In this document: positions 1 through 8,170 of the stretch, in pieces
How the letters are laid out: each line of letters opens with the position of its first letter
Numbering within the stretch: position 1 is the first letter of the stretch
Notes under the pieces: model-generated
What the model was told of the DNA's origin: nothing
Seen by the model: only the letters and a program-made list of their open reading frames with translations
Databases searched by the model: none
Source: Candidatus Schekmanbacteria bacterium GWA2_38_11
GTDB taxonomy: Bacteria; Schekmanbacteria; GWA2-38-11
Direction of reading: 5' to 3'
Assembly: GCA_001790645.1 (NCBI GenBank)
Contig: MGDB01000053.1
Span: forward strand, 1 to 8,590
DNA: 8,590 nucleotides
Program-made: the position numbers and the translations under genes

Positions 1-683
1 AAGCCTACACTTTTTCTGTTTTCTGATAATATATTCCATATAGCTTTGACCTTTCTGTGATAACTTTTTGTTGGAACTGCTTCATAGGACCCTGGTTCCC
101 GGATTGTATGGTCAAATATACCATGTTTTTCTGCCATCTTTCCTGTGGCGATAGATGTCCAGACAAGAGGGGAAGTTGCCCTTTCTGCACAGATTAAATT
201 ACCCCAGTAGCTTTTCTTTAAAAGTTCTTTAAAAGAAGGCAATTTACCTTTTTTTACCAAAGGTACTATTACTCTCCATGTTGCACCATCAAGACCAATT
301 ACAAATATTTTTGCAGATTTTGGATCTATAACTTTTAAATCTCTTTTAAAATTAATATGAGAACCCTGGTCTGCTAAAATAATTCCAACCAAAAAAGCTG
401 ACAAACTAAAAGCAATGAGAAACCAGGACATCACCTGAATTATTTTTGTTGTTTTACTTTTTGTCAGACTAATTGACGGTTTGAAAAGCCTTATAAAGCT
501 TTCTATGATAAGCCCGCTAAAGGTAAAAACAAAACAGTAGAGAGATATTATATAAAATGAGATTATCCTTTCATAATATGGAAGGATAATCTCTCCATAA
601 GCCTTAATATAGAAAATGGTATCACTAATCCCTAAAAAAAGTCCGGCTAAGAAGAAAAGCGGAATTAAAATTGAAGTTATCAT
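1..683 (-). CDS. Membrane-anchored alkaline phosphatase superfamily / type I phosphodiesterase-like protein, C-terminal part missing
   Basis: The frame is open from ATG at 683 to the window edge (227 codons) and continues outside. Residues about 2-20, 39-62 and 82-104 are hydrophobic, giving about three membrane helices. From about residue 126 the protein matches the start of the alkaline-phosphatase-superfamily phosphodiesterase fold: VIGLDGATW (residues 128-136), with D132 as likely metal ligand, then ATSPLVWTSIATG (169-181), where T170 sits at the usual Thr/Ser nucleophile position, then KHGIF (186-190). Remaining metal ligands would lie beyond the edge. The start follows the upstream gene's stop by 12 bases in the same frame, and no good ribosome site is visible, so translational coupling is likely. 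The domain probably faces the periplasm. Family members hydrolyse or transfer phosphoesters, but the substrate here cannot be told. The superfamily call is firm; exact function is open. Confidence 0.85.
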   Translation of the reverse strand, partial: MITSILIPLFFLAGLFLGISDTIFYIKAYGEIILPYYERIISFYIISLYCFVFTFSGLIIESFIRLFKPSISLTKSKTTKIIQVMSWFLIAFSLSAFLVGIILADQGSHINFKRDLKVIDPKSAKIFVIGLDGATWRVIVPLVKKGKLPSFKELLKKSYWGNLICAERATSPLVWTSIATGKMAEKHGIFDHTIREPGSYEAVPTKSYHRKVKAIWNILSENRKSVG

Positions 684-695
684 ATTATTAGTTGT

Positions 696-2315
696 TTAAT
701 TAATCCTTACCTTTTGTGGATTCAAATCCCCCCAAAACTCGGTTGTAACCTTGTTTTTTGGTAGAGGTTTTTGGAGGTATTTCATGCTTAGATTGTAAAA
801 CAGGACATAATTTCCTATTTCTTTTTTTGAATATTTCACTTCGTCATTTTTTAATTTAGATTCTAAATTTACAAGATAGGGCTCTTTTATGTGATATATG
901 TAAAAAGGATCTTTTAGAGCCATTACATAATTAAAATATTTTGGATACTTATCCCTTCCCCAGAGGGGATATATAATTATTTTTTCATTTGTCCTGAATG
1001 TTATCTCATAGCCGAGCCAGAAGCTTGCGTATCCACCTTTAGCATTAATAGATTTTAAGTATTTTATCAAATTTTCTTTTTCATCATAAAAAGAAGCAAT
1101 AGATAAATTTTTATTTATCAACCCCCATTCTCTATAGAAGTTATATTTTTCAAACCCTAAATTCAAAAGAATTATTGATAAAATAACAATAGAAATAGAT
1201 TTATATTTTTTCTTTAGCTCAAAAAAAAGGATACTTAGAATTACCGGAAGAAAAGTATATAGGGGAAGCAAAAGTCTTGTTCTTAATTCCACATTTGGGT
1301 CAACCGGAGTAAGGATGAAAATAACAGGCACAAATATAAACTGAAGGTAAACTATAAACCACTTTGAAATATTATTTCTGCTAAAAGTGAGGAGGTTTTT
1401 AAAATCCTTTCTGAAAAAATAAAAACCAAAAGCAATTGAGGCAAAGATTATTAGGAGATAAAGGGTCGTCAAAATATTTATAAAGAAACTTTGTTTCTCA
1501 AGGTATCCTGTCATATAGGTAAAAAGCTTAAAAAATACAGATATCTTCAAAATGGTTTGCCTCAATGAGAAATGCTGTGCTGAAGCCGTGATAGTGTAGG
1601 TATTGTCAAATAGCCGGTAATAGATTTCTGGGAAAACCCCGACAAAAAAGCCAGGAATAAAGAAAAGGAAAATGGTCTTAAGTCTGGGTAAAAATAATTT
1701 AACGGTTAAAAAATCCTTCCTGTAAAAAAGATATAAGGATAGCGGAATTAAGTAATAGAAGAGCATCTGGTCTGTCCAGTAAGAAAACCCTGTGTAGATT
1801 CCAATCAGAAAGAGGTAAAATTTCTTTTTATCATTTCTGGTCTCAAAATATTTAAAGCATAAAAGAAAAAATAGAGTTCCTAAAAATAGATTTGCTATAT
1901 GGCTTCCTGCCTTTGAGCTCCACATATTTAAGGCTGATGGTGCAATAGCTGATAAAAAAGCTGATAAGAAAGCTATCTTTTTATTAAAAAGCATCTTTAC
2001 AAGAAAGTATTGGGATATGATAAAAAGAAGGAAAAGAAGAAGAGGTGCAAGCTTTAATGCAAATGGATTAATTCCAAATATCAGGAAGAAGAAAGACGCG
2101 ATACAGGCTTCAAAGCTTCCCCAGTATGCCTGTCCATAAAAATATATTGGGAAAGAACCCTCAAGGATATGTTTTGCCATAAGCCCCACAATCCCTTCAT
2201 CTCCTGAAAATGACCATGTTGGATTAGCAAGGATTGGTATCTTTAAGACTAAAGCTATAGCGAGTAATGTAATGATAACCCAGAAGTCAGAATTTTTAGA
2301 TAAGGTAAATTTCAA
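696..2315 (-). CDS. GT39-like (GT-C fold) membrane glycosyltransferase, 539 residues
   Basis: This is a very hydrophobic protein with about ten or more membrane helices. After the first helix (about 11-29) comes the acidic first outer loop with SFSGDEGIVGLMAKHILEG (residues 35-53; D39 and E40), followed by a YFYGQAYWGSFEA segment (58-70). This is the typical first-loop signature of ArnT/PMT-related GT39 enzymes, which use polyprenyl-phosphate sugars at the outer face of the membrane. The C-terminal part (about 400-539) is mostly polar and probably periplasmic. Translation starts at TTG (2313-2315), preceded by GGAAA about 5 bases upstream. An in-frame TAA at 2340-2342 excludes a longer form, and the next ATG is inside the catalytic loop. 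It lies 91 bases after the SpeE-like gene and 12 before the phosphodiesterase-like gene, probably in one operon. Sugar and acceptor are unknown. Confidence 0.85.
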   Translation of the reverse strand: MKFTLSKNSDFWVIITLLAIALVLKIPILANPTWSFSGDEGIVGLMAKHILEGSFPIYFYGQAYWGSFEACIASFFFLIFGINPFALKLAPLLLFLLFIISQYFLVKMLFNKKIAFLSAFLSAIAPSALNMWSSKAGSHIANLFLGTLFFLLCFKYFETRNDKKKFYLFLIGIYTGFSYWTDQMLFYYLIPLSLYLFYRKDFLTVKLFLPRLKTIFLFFIPGFFVGVFPEIYYRLFDNTYTITASAQHFSLRQTILKISVFFKLFTYMTGYLEKQSFFINILTTLYLLIIFASIAFGFYFFRKDFKNLLTFSRNNISKWFIVYLQFIFVPVIFILTPVDPNVELRTRLLLPLYTFLPVILSILFFELKKKYKSISIVILSIILLNLGFEKYNFYREWGLINKNLSIASFYDEKENLIKYLKSINAKGGYASFWLGYEITFRTNEKIIIYPLWGRDKYPKYFNYVMALKDPFYIYHIKEPYLVNLESKLKNDEVKYSKKEIGNYVLFYNLSMKYLQKPLPKNKVTTEFWGDLNPQKVRIN

Positions 2316-2406
2316 TATTTTTTCCGGAATACAATTTAATTAGTTCAAGTCGTTGAGTTCTCTCACTTTTGTGATATAAAAAAACAGCTTCTGATAGAAA
2401 AGTCTT

Positions 2407-4842
2407 TTATTGATTACCTATTTCTCCCGTCTTTAAGAATTCCTTACTCATTATAATTAAGATTAAAATAGCGTATGAAATTCCACCAAGAGCTAATGCA
2501 AAAGTAAATCCAACGCTTATAGCGACTGCTGTTGATAGTACTGTTGCAAGAACTGAAGTAGCTCCGTTTATTCCCCATACCCACGGGATGATTTCCTGAG
2601 AATTATTTCCAAGTAATTTAATTCCTAAAGGGAAAGGCATTCCCATAAAGAATCCCAGTGGAGCTAATAGGATAACAGTTATAACTATTTTATAAAATAC
2701 TTCTATACCTAAAAAATAATCCATAATTTTTGGAAGAAGAAAAATATAAAATAATAATATTACCACTATACATCCTAAGATTAATTGGAGTTTATTCTTA
2801 AGAGCAACCTTATTAATATATTCCGTAGAAAAACTTCCAAGACTGCTAAAAAGGAGAAGAGAAAAGAGGAATACTGAAAAGGAATATAATGGATGCCCGA
2901 GAAATAAGATAAACCGTTGAATCAAGGAGATCTCAACCATCATGAACCCAAGCCCTAAAAAGGCAAAATAGAACAGAAAGCTTATCTTGCCCTTAATATT
3001 CTTTAACCCTTTAATTTGATAGACCATAAGAGGTCCGAATATAAATATTATGGATAGAATAGTTACAACGATTAACAGGCTTCCAATAACAGTAACAGCC
3101 CTTAAATGAACTGACATTATTCCCTGGGATAAATTCAACTTATAGAAGTTTTTGATTTTCAGCATGTGAAAGAAAAAAGGGTTATCATCTGTTGGCGGAG
3201 AGATATCAATGGGGAACGATTTAAAAAAGTTATTTAGATTTTCTGCATGAATGAGGTTTTTAAAACTCTCGTCGTTGCAGGATAGAGGGGTGTAAACTAT
3301 TTCGAATCCTAATTTATTACAAACATCCTCAATTAGCTTTACTTCGCCTATGCTGAATTCAGTTTTTTTCATTATAAAGGTAGCTATACCATCAGGACCT
3401 CTCGTAAAGTTCATCCATTGAGACTTTTTTGCAACGATTATATGTTTGGATGGATCTTTTATCCCTGCATCCTTTAAAGTTTTTAATCCTAAGGAGACTA
3501 ATCTTAAGGTTTCACCAGGAAGTCCACTGAAAAACCACCTGGACATAGTCAAAATGCCATCTTCTGCAAGATGGTTATAATAAGAAGCAAAAGCCTCTTT
3601 AGTATAAAGGTTATTTTCAGTTAAAATAAAGGCACCCGCAGTGGTTGCAGTCCAGGAATCTACAAGGGATAACTGGATTATGTCAAAATTATCCTTACTT
3701 CTGGAGATATAGCTCCTTCCTTCTTCGTTTATAATTTCGACTTCTTTTCTGCTATAGAGGTGACCAGTAAAGTCTGCGTATCTATTTTTGACTACGTCAA
3801 TTATATCAGGGTTAATCTCAATACCTTTGATTTTTTTTGATCCAAACAAAAGAGCAGTTAAAACATCTCTTCCTCCGCCTGGTCCTATTATTAAAACCTT
3901 AGAATCTTTTTTTAAGTAATACGCTAAGGATGTTACATCGTAAGATAAAAAATTAACCTTTTCGAGGTCTCCATCAAATTCGATTATTGGTGTTCCAGCG
4001 CTTGCATCCTGCTCTATCCACATTTCTTTAGGTTTAAACCCATTAAATTTTCTGCTTAATCCCCATCCAAAAGGCTTATTTGACTCCTCTTCAGTAGGAT
4101 ATGAGGGATAGATTGTTATCCTTGCAAGGGGGTTCCATTTTTCATAGATGTAACCGTACTCTTTATAGGCTTTTGTATATTTTATTTTAAGTGGGTTGGC
4201 AAAGATACCATATAGCAAAAAGCAGAGAGAAAAGGCAGTCAGCCCTATTGATAAAAAAAATAACCTTCTATTAGCCGCTACAAAGCAGAAAAACATAGAG
4301 GCAATGGAGCCTAAAAAAGCTGCAAAGATAATTGCATTAGGAGCGCTTATATATGAGAGGATCGGTATTAATAATATGCATCCAAAACTTGCTCCCAAAA
4401 GGTCTGAGAAATAAAGTTTGCTTATATGTTTAAAATGAACAGCAAAAGTCAATGATACAATCAAGCCGCTTATGAAAAAAGGAATAGAGATTAAAAGGTA
4501 GATTAATAAAAGCATGAGGAAAGATTTTTCTGTAAACTCTTCAAATGTAAATGGGATGTTAATATATATAATAAAAGATATAAGTAAAATTACTGGAAAT
4601 AAAAGAGATGATGTAGCAAGCAGGCGCTCCACTTTTTTATTTAGTAAATGATCCTTGAAGATATATACTACTATCCCACTGCAGCTCATTCCAAATAGAG
4701 CCAGGGATATAGCCATAAAAGCAAAATGATACCACATTGTAACTGAGAAAATTCTGCTTAATGTTAATTCTAAAAAAAGAGTTGAGAAACAGATAAGAAA
4801 TATTCCAAGAAATATTTCCATTCTGGGCTTTTCATTATTCAT
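2407..4842 (-). CDS. Multi-pass membrane protein with central spermidine-synthase-like (SpeE/methyltransferase-fold) domain, 811 residues
   Basis: Three parts are visible. Residues about 10-214 hold about seven membrane helices. Residues about 215-560 form a soluble Rossmann-type domain with IIGPGGGRDVL (318-328), the acidic GIEINPD (340-346) and EEGRSYI (373-379), resembling the nucleotide-binding core of spermidine synthases. It ends in PPTDDNPFFFHM (549-560), a motif conserved in this family. Residues about 584-799 hold about seven more helices with GLGFMMVEISLIQRF (630-644), LGHPLYS (648-654) and GMPFPLGIKLL (734-744). The layout matches proteins named fused MFS/spermidine synthase. Where true aminopropyltransferases carry a short catalytic YDVIIxD segment, this protein reads FDIIQLSLVDSW (386-397), so polyamine synthesis should not be assumed. 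The start is ATG at 4842; a second ATG at codon 8 is possible, and neither has a strong ribosome site. It heads the leftward block. Confidence 0.85.
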   Translation of the reverse strand: MNNEKPRMEIFLGIFLICFSTLFLELTLSRIFSVTMWYHFAFMAISLALFGMSCSGIVVYIFKDHLLNKKVERLLATSSLLFPVILLISFIIYINIPFTFEEFTEKSFLMLLLIYLLISIPFFISGLIVSLTFAVHFKHISKLYFSDLLGASFGCILLIPILSYISAPNAIIFAAFLGSIASMFFCFVAANRRLFFLSIGLTAFSLCFLLYGIFANPLKIKYTKAYKEYGYIYEKWNPLARITIYPSYPTEEESNKPFGWGLSRKFNGFKPKEMWIEQDASAGTPIIEFDGDLEKVNFLSYDVTSLAYYLKKDSKVLIIGPGGGRDVLTALLFGSKKIKGIEINPDIIDVVKNRYADFTGHLYSRKEVEIINEEGRSYISRSKDNFDIIQLSLVDSWTATTAGAFILTENNLYTKEAFASYYNHLAEDGILTMSRWFFSGLPGETLRLVSLGLKTLKDAGIKDPSKHIIVAKKSQWMNFTRGPDGIATFIMKKTEFSIGEVKLIEDVCNKLGFEIVYTPLSCNDESFKNLIHAENLNNFFKSFPIDISPPTDDNPFFFHMLKIKNFYKLNLSQGIMSVHLRAVTVIGSLLIVVTILSIIFIFGPLMVYQIKGLKNIKGKISFLFYFAFLGLGFMMVEISLIQRFILFLGHPLYSFSVFLFSLLLFSSLGSFSTEYINKVALKNKLQLILGCIVVILLFYIFLLPKIMDYFLGIEVFYKIVITVILLAPLGFFMGMPFPLGIKLLGNNSQEIIPWVWGINGATSVLATVLSTAVAISVGFTFALALGGISYAILILIIMSKEFLKTGEIGNQ

Positions 4843-4872
4843 TTTTTCAGATTGTTTTTTGTTATCAAGTTG

Positions 4873-4914
4873 CAGGTTATTTTATTTTATGTTAGGTTAT
4901 TAACCAAAAACCTG
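4873..4914. repeat. Cluster of GGTT/AACC half-sites, candidate operator
   Basis: AGGTTAT occurs directly repeated at 4874-4880 and 4894-4900, twenty bases apart. The second copy is part of the near-palindrome GGTTATTAACC (4895-4905). CAGGTT at 4873-4878 is also matched by its reverse complement AACCTG at 4909-4914. The cluster overlaps the candidate leftward promoter, where a repressor or activator could sit. The stretch is low in complexity, so part of this may be chance, and no regulator gene is in the window. Confidence 0.3.
4879..4907 (-). promoter_or_regulatory. Candidate sigma-70-type promoter for the leftward operon
   Basis: Read leftward, TTGGTT (4907-4902) is followed after 17 bases by TAAAAT (4884-4879). 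The -10 matches TATAAT at five of six positions; the -35 matches TTGACA only at its first three. Transcription would begin near 4872, giving a leader of about 30 bases before ATG at 4842. In such AT-rich DNA, chance -10-like sites are frequent, so this is a suggestion supported by the exact spacing and position upstream of the first leftward gene. Confidence 0.35.
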
Positions 4915-5004
4915 ATTTTTTATTTAAAATGAATTCGGTCATTTAATATTTTTATCTACTAATAATCCTTTTATTTTTCCTATATATTTGTATTCTATTA
5001 TCAT

Positions 5005-5012
5005 AAAAGGAG
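5005..5012 (+). promoter_or_regulatory. Strong Shine-Dalgarno sequence upstream of an ATC codon
   Basis: AAAAGGAG is the clearest ribosome-binding sequence in the window. Seven bases after it, at 5020, lies ATC in the frame of the following glycosyltransferase, at normal start-codon distance. The next conventional start in that frame (TTG at 5104) is 91 bases from the site, too far to use it. This site therefore argues that translation begins, or recently began, at 5020. Confidence 0.6.
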
Positions 5013-5019
5013 TTGAAGA

Positions 5020-6621
5020 ATCAAAAAATATATTTTCTTAATTTTATGCTGCCAGATTTTTATTCTTTCATTATTTATATATAAAATCAAATTATATAAC
5101 AACTTGGGTTTTCCCCTTGATGATGCCTGGATCCATCAAAGCATTGCACGGAATTTAGGAGGACACTTTGAACTTTCCTTTAACCGTGGGGAATTGACAA
5201 CCGGTTCAACAAGCCTGCTGTGGACATCGATTCTTTCTCTGAACTTTGCGTTTATAAAAGTGGATCCTGTATACTTCACTTTAACAGTCAATATTCTATT
5301 ATATTTTTTAACAGCTACATTTCTTTATAAATTATTAAGTAAGGAAATAGACAAATTAACTTCTTTTATAATAGTCATCCTATTTTCTCTTACTGGTACT
5401 GTAGGGTTCTTTGTATTTTCTGGGATGGAGGTTTTTTTATTCTATTTTCTTTCCATTGCCTCTGTTTATTTTTTTGTAGAGAAAAGGTTTTCTATTACAG
5501 GATTTTTGTGTGGTCTTTTAATATTGACCCGACCCGAAGGACTGGGGCTTTTTTTGATCTTTATAGTCGTGACTCTATACAAATCATTCCCCAAGATAGA
5601 GAAAAAAACTATGCTATTTTTAATGATTCCTCCAATAATATTTTTAGGAGTATCTGTTTCTATAAATTTTTATATAAGTGGTAGCTTTCTCCCAACTACC
5701 TTTATGGGAAGGAAATGGCTTTATTTATTAAGTAATAAACTCTTTTATTTAGACCTTAACCAGACATGGTCGTTTCTTTCCTCATGGTGTTTCATGATAA
5801 AGAAATATACTTTTGGAATTCACAAATCAGGAAGCCTAATAATAAATCTATTAAAGAATGGAACAAATTACCTTCTATTTTTATTTATTTTTATAGGTTC
5901 TCTGAGAATTTTAAAAAATGGATTGTGGTGTTATGAGAAGAAAGAAAGAAAAGGGATCTTTTTACTGTTTATATGGTCTGTAGCTTTAAATCTCTTGTAT
6001 ATTTTCTTTCTTCCTGCTGCAAGTCATGCAGGAAGATACCAACCTCTTAATTATCTCCTGGTTTCTCTGACAATGGTTTTGGGGATTCAATGTATAGCTC
6101 AGAGAGTTTTCAAAAGATTAAGATTTACTAAAGGAGCACTTTCTTTATCAGGGATGATTTTATTATTTATTTTTTTGAATAATGCCCTGTTTTGGGCAGA
6201 GGTTACAAAGGTGAGTATATTTCACATCAATAATACTCATAAAAGAATGGCATTATATTTAAAGTCTCACCTACCAGAGAATGAAAAGGTAGCAGTTTTT
6301 GATATTGGTGCTATTAAATATTTTTCAAGTCAGAATATTGTCGACCTTGGGGGATTGATAGATAAAAAAATTATTCCTTACTTATTTTCCTGGAACTCGA
6401 TACCTTACCTGCAGGATAGAGGAGTAAAGTATATAGTCCTCCCATTTTTCTATCACTACGAATCAGAAAATGGATGGAAATTAGGATTTTTTAGGAAAAA
6501 TAGTAAAGTCAGGCTTATTAAAATTAAGGAATTTTCCACTCCGGAAGATATCTGGAAATTAGTTAGAGATACTACTTATAATGCTGATCCAAGACAGATA
6601 TTATTTGAGATAAAATATTAA
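5020..6621 (+). CDS. GT39-like (GT-C fold) membrane glycosyltransferase, 533 residues from a proposed ATC start (505 from TTG at 5104)
   Basis: The frame follows an in-frame TGA at 5014. Counting from ATC at 5020, codons 4-21 encode a hydrophobic helix leading directly into NNLGFPLDDAWIH (27-39), the acidic first outer loop (D34, D35) typical of GT39-like enzymes. Further family-like segments are FSGMEVFLF (133-141), LTRPEGLGLF (169-178), HAGRYQPLNY (336-345) and a C-terminal outer domain with DIGAIKYFS (428-436) and DLGGLID (442-448). About ten helices are visible. The only ATG/GTG/TTG available is TTG at 5104, which would remove the first helix and begin at the catalytic loop, so the ATC start is preferred. 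A start-codon mutation or base-call error from ATG is the alternative. It is first of two rightward genes. Donor and acceptor are unknown; a polyprenyl-phosphate sugar donor is inferred from the family. Confidence 0.82.
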   Translation: MKKYIFLILCCQIFILSLFIYKIKLYNNLGFPLDDAWIHQSIARNLGGHFELSFNRGELTTGSTSLLWTSILSLNFAFIKVDPVYFTLTVNILLYFLTATFLYKLLSKEIDKLTSFIIVILFSLTGTVGFFVFSGMEVFLFYFLSIASVYFFVEKRFSITGFLCGLLILTRPEGLGLFLIFIVVTLYKSFPKIEKKTMLFLMIPPIIFLGVSVSINFYISGSFLPTTFMGRKWLYLLSNKLFYLDLNQTWSFLSSWCFMIKKYTFGIHKSGSLIINLLKNGTNYLLFLFIFIGSLRILKNGLWCYEKKERKGIFLLFIWSVALNLLYIFFLPAASHAGRYQPLNYLLVSLTMVLGIQCIAQRVFKRLRFTKGALSLSGMILLFIFLNNALFWAEVTKVSIFHINNTHKRMALYLKSHLPENEKVAVFDIGAIKYFSSQNIVDLGGLIDKKIIPYLFSWNSIPYLQDRGVKYIVLPFFYHYESENGWKLGFFRKNSKVRLIKIKEFSTPEDIWKLVRDTTYNADPRQILFEIKY

Positions 6622-6639
6622 CAAAGAGTTTCTATTTTA

Positions 6640-8139
6640 ATGACCAGATCATTAAGAGAAAATATCTTCAAAAAGACCCTTAATATCTCATTGGTTATTT
6701 TCTTTATCTTTTTTATTTCTGCCTTCTTTTATTCTATCACCCACAGAGTTTTTTACCCTTTTGAGCTTAATTGGCTTGAAGGGGAAATGTTTCTGAATAG
6801 TCTGCGAGTTCTTGAAGGCAAAACTATATATCAGGAACCCTCATCTGAATTCATTACAGAGATTTATCCTCCTGTTTTTTATTGGATAGGAAGTTTTTTT
6901 ATTTTTATTTTTGGAAAAAATCTGTGTGCATTAAGGTTTATTTCCCTTTGTTCTGTTGTATTACTTTGCTATTTGATTCACAGGATATCAATCTATGAGA
7001 AAAAGGGTATTGTGGCTTCATTAGCAGGAATCAGCATTTTCTTAGCCTTTTACCAGGTAAGCGGGACATGGTATGATGTTGCAAGAGTAGATATGTTATT
7101 TCTTGCAATCACTTCATGGGGACTTTATTTTCTATCTCTTCATACTCTTCATAAAAATATTTGGAGACTACTTTTAGGTACTATTATCTTAATCCTTGCT
7201 TTTTTTACTAAGCAATCCGGAGTATTTTATGTATTTGCTGCTTTTCTCTATCTTATTTTAAAAGATAGGAAAAAAGCTATTTTTTTTATTGGAGTTTTTC
7301 TTCCTATTTCTATTTTGATTGTCTATATTTATAATTTGTCAACCAATGGATGGTTCCTTGTTTATACCTTCAATAATCCAAGACATATTCCTATTTCTGA
7401 CAGTTTCGTATCTGACATAATCAAAGATATTCTCCCTATTTTGCCAATTCTTAGTTTTGTTAGTTGGGATGTATTGCACAGGGTTTTTAAGCGCAGAGAA
7501 TATCCTGATATATGGGATTTTTCCTTTTTAATTTCCATTTTATCATTTATTTTTATAAGGTGCAGAACAGGGTCTTATCTTAATGACCATATCCCTTTAA
7601 CCTATTTTACTTCTATAATCTTTGCTCTAAAGATTTTTAATGTAGATAAATATATCTTAAAGAATAAATTGAATCTTAAAATAATTTCTAAAGCGATTTT
7701 AGTCATTCAGATGGTTATCCTTTTATATAATCCGTTAAAATATATCCCTTCTCAAAGGTCTATAGATTTCGGAAAGGCATTTATAGAAAGAATAAGCGAA
7801 ATCAAAGGAGAGGTTTTCATTCCTTACCACCAGTTTTATGCTTATTTAGCTGGCAAAAAAACTTATTTATCTGCCGGTGCCTTTTGGGCATATCGCTTCG
7901 GTAATTACTATTATCCTGAAGAAATCATAAATAAACTCAGTAAAAAAGAGTTTAGCATTATAGTTACAGATGATGTGGAAGAGCTTAACGGGATTTTTCT
8001 TGGAAAGGAGATATCTGAAAAAATTATCAAAAATTATTCTCTAAAAGAATGTTTATTTTATTGTAATGATGTTGAGTTTAATGTACCGGCAGAAAGGAAG
8101 TTCAGACCCTTAGCAATTTATTATCCTAAAAAATTCTAA
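6640..8139 (+). CDS. GT39-like (GT-C fold) multi-pass membrane glycosyltransferase, 499 residues
   Basis: The N-terminal helix (about 14-32) is followed by FELNWLEGEMFLNSLRVLEG (41-60), with acidic residues E42, E47 and E49 in the first outer loop, then KTIYQEP (61-67) and the YPPVFYW stretch (76-82). WYDVARVDML (144-153) and FFTKQSG (189-194 region) are further motifs seen in this branch of GT-C proteins. About ten helices are visible, ending in a polar outer domain (about 365-499). The ATG at 6640 lies 18 bases after the preceding stop, with only a weak AAAGAG upstream, suggesting cotranscription and perhaps coupling. It is clearly a different subfamily from the gene before it: the first loop uses E-rich NWLEGE rather than LDDAW, so the pair probably adds different sugars or acts on different acceptors. 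No sugar can be assigned. Confidence 0.8.
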   Translation: MTRSLRENIFKKTLNISLVIFFIFFISAFFYSITHRVFYPFELNWLEGEMFLNSLRVLEGKTIYQEPSSEFITEIYPPVFYWIGSFFIFIFGKNLCALRFISLCSVVLLCYLIHRISIYEKKGIVASLAGISIFLAFYQVSGTWYDVARVDMLFLAITSWGLYFLSLHTLHKNIWRLLLGTIILILAFFTKQSGVFYVFAAFLYLILKDRKKAIFFIGVFLPISILIVYIYNLSTNGWFLVYTFNNPRHIPISDSFVSDIIKDILPILPILSFVSWDVLHRVFKRREYPDIWDFSFLISILSFIFIRCRTGSYLNDHIPLTYFTSIIFALKIFNVDKYILKNKLNLKIISKAILVIQMVILLYNPLKYIPSQRSIDFGKAFIERISEIKGEVFIPYHQFYAYLAGKKTYLSAGAFWAYRFGNYYYPEEIINKLSKKEFSIIVTDDVEELNGIFLGKEISEKIIKNYSLKECLFYCNDVEFNVPAERKFRPLAIYYPKKF

Positions 8140-8170
8140 GTAAAATAATAAATTTATTTAACTTGTAATT

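Noticed and set aside
5..190. A 61-codon leftward open frame starting at ATG 190
   Set aside because: It is out of frame with the 227-codon phosphodiesterase-superfamily frame that spans the same bases and carries the recognisable LDGATW and WTSIATG motifs. Its own protein has no family-like features.
2378..2402. Small hairpin followed by seven T residues on the leftward strand, after the SpeE-like gene
   Set aside because: The stem is only four to five pairs, A/T-rich and three bases away from the T-run. It is too weak to call a terminator in such AT-rich DNA, and the downstream gene looks like part of the same block.
4196..4414. A 72-codon rightward open frame
   Set aside because: It lies antisense inside the membrane region of the 811-residue SpeE-like protein, has a biased Lys/Ala composition that mirrors hydrophobic codons of the real gene, and has no ribosome site.
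5013..5084. A short rightward frame starting with TTG at 5013 (23 codons), considered as a leader peptide or frameshifted true start
   Set aside because: The TTG directly abuts the AGGAG, leaving no spacer, and the glycosyltransferase frame itself is continuous with a good membrane helix from 5020, so no frameshift is needed.
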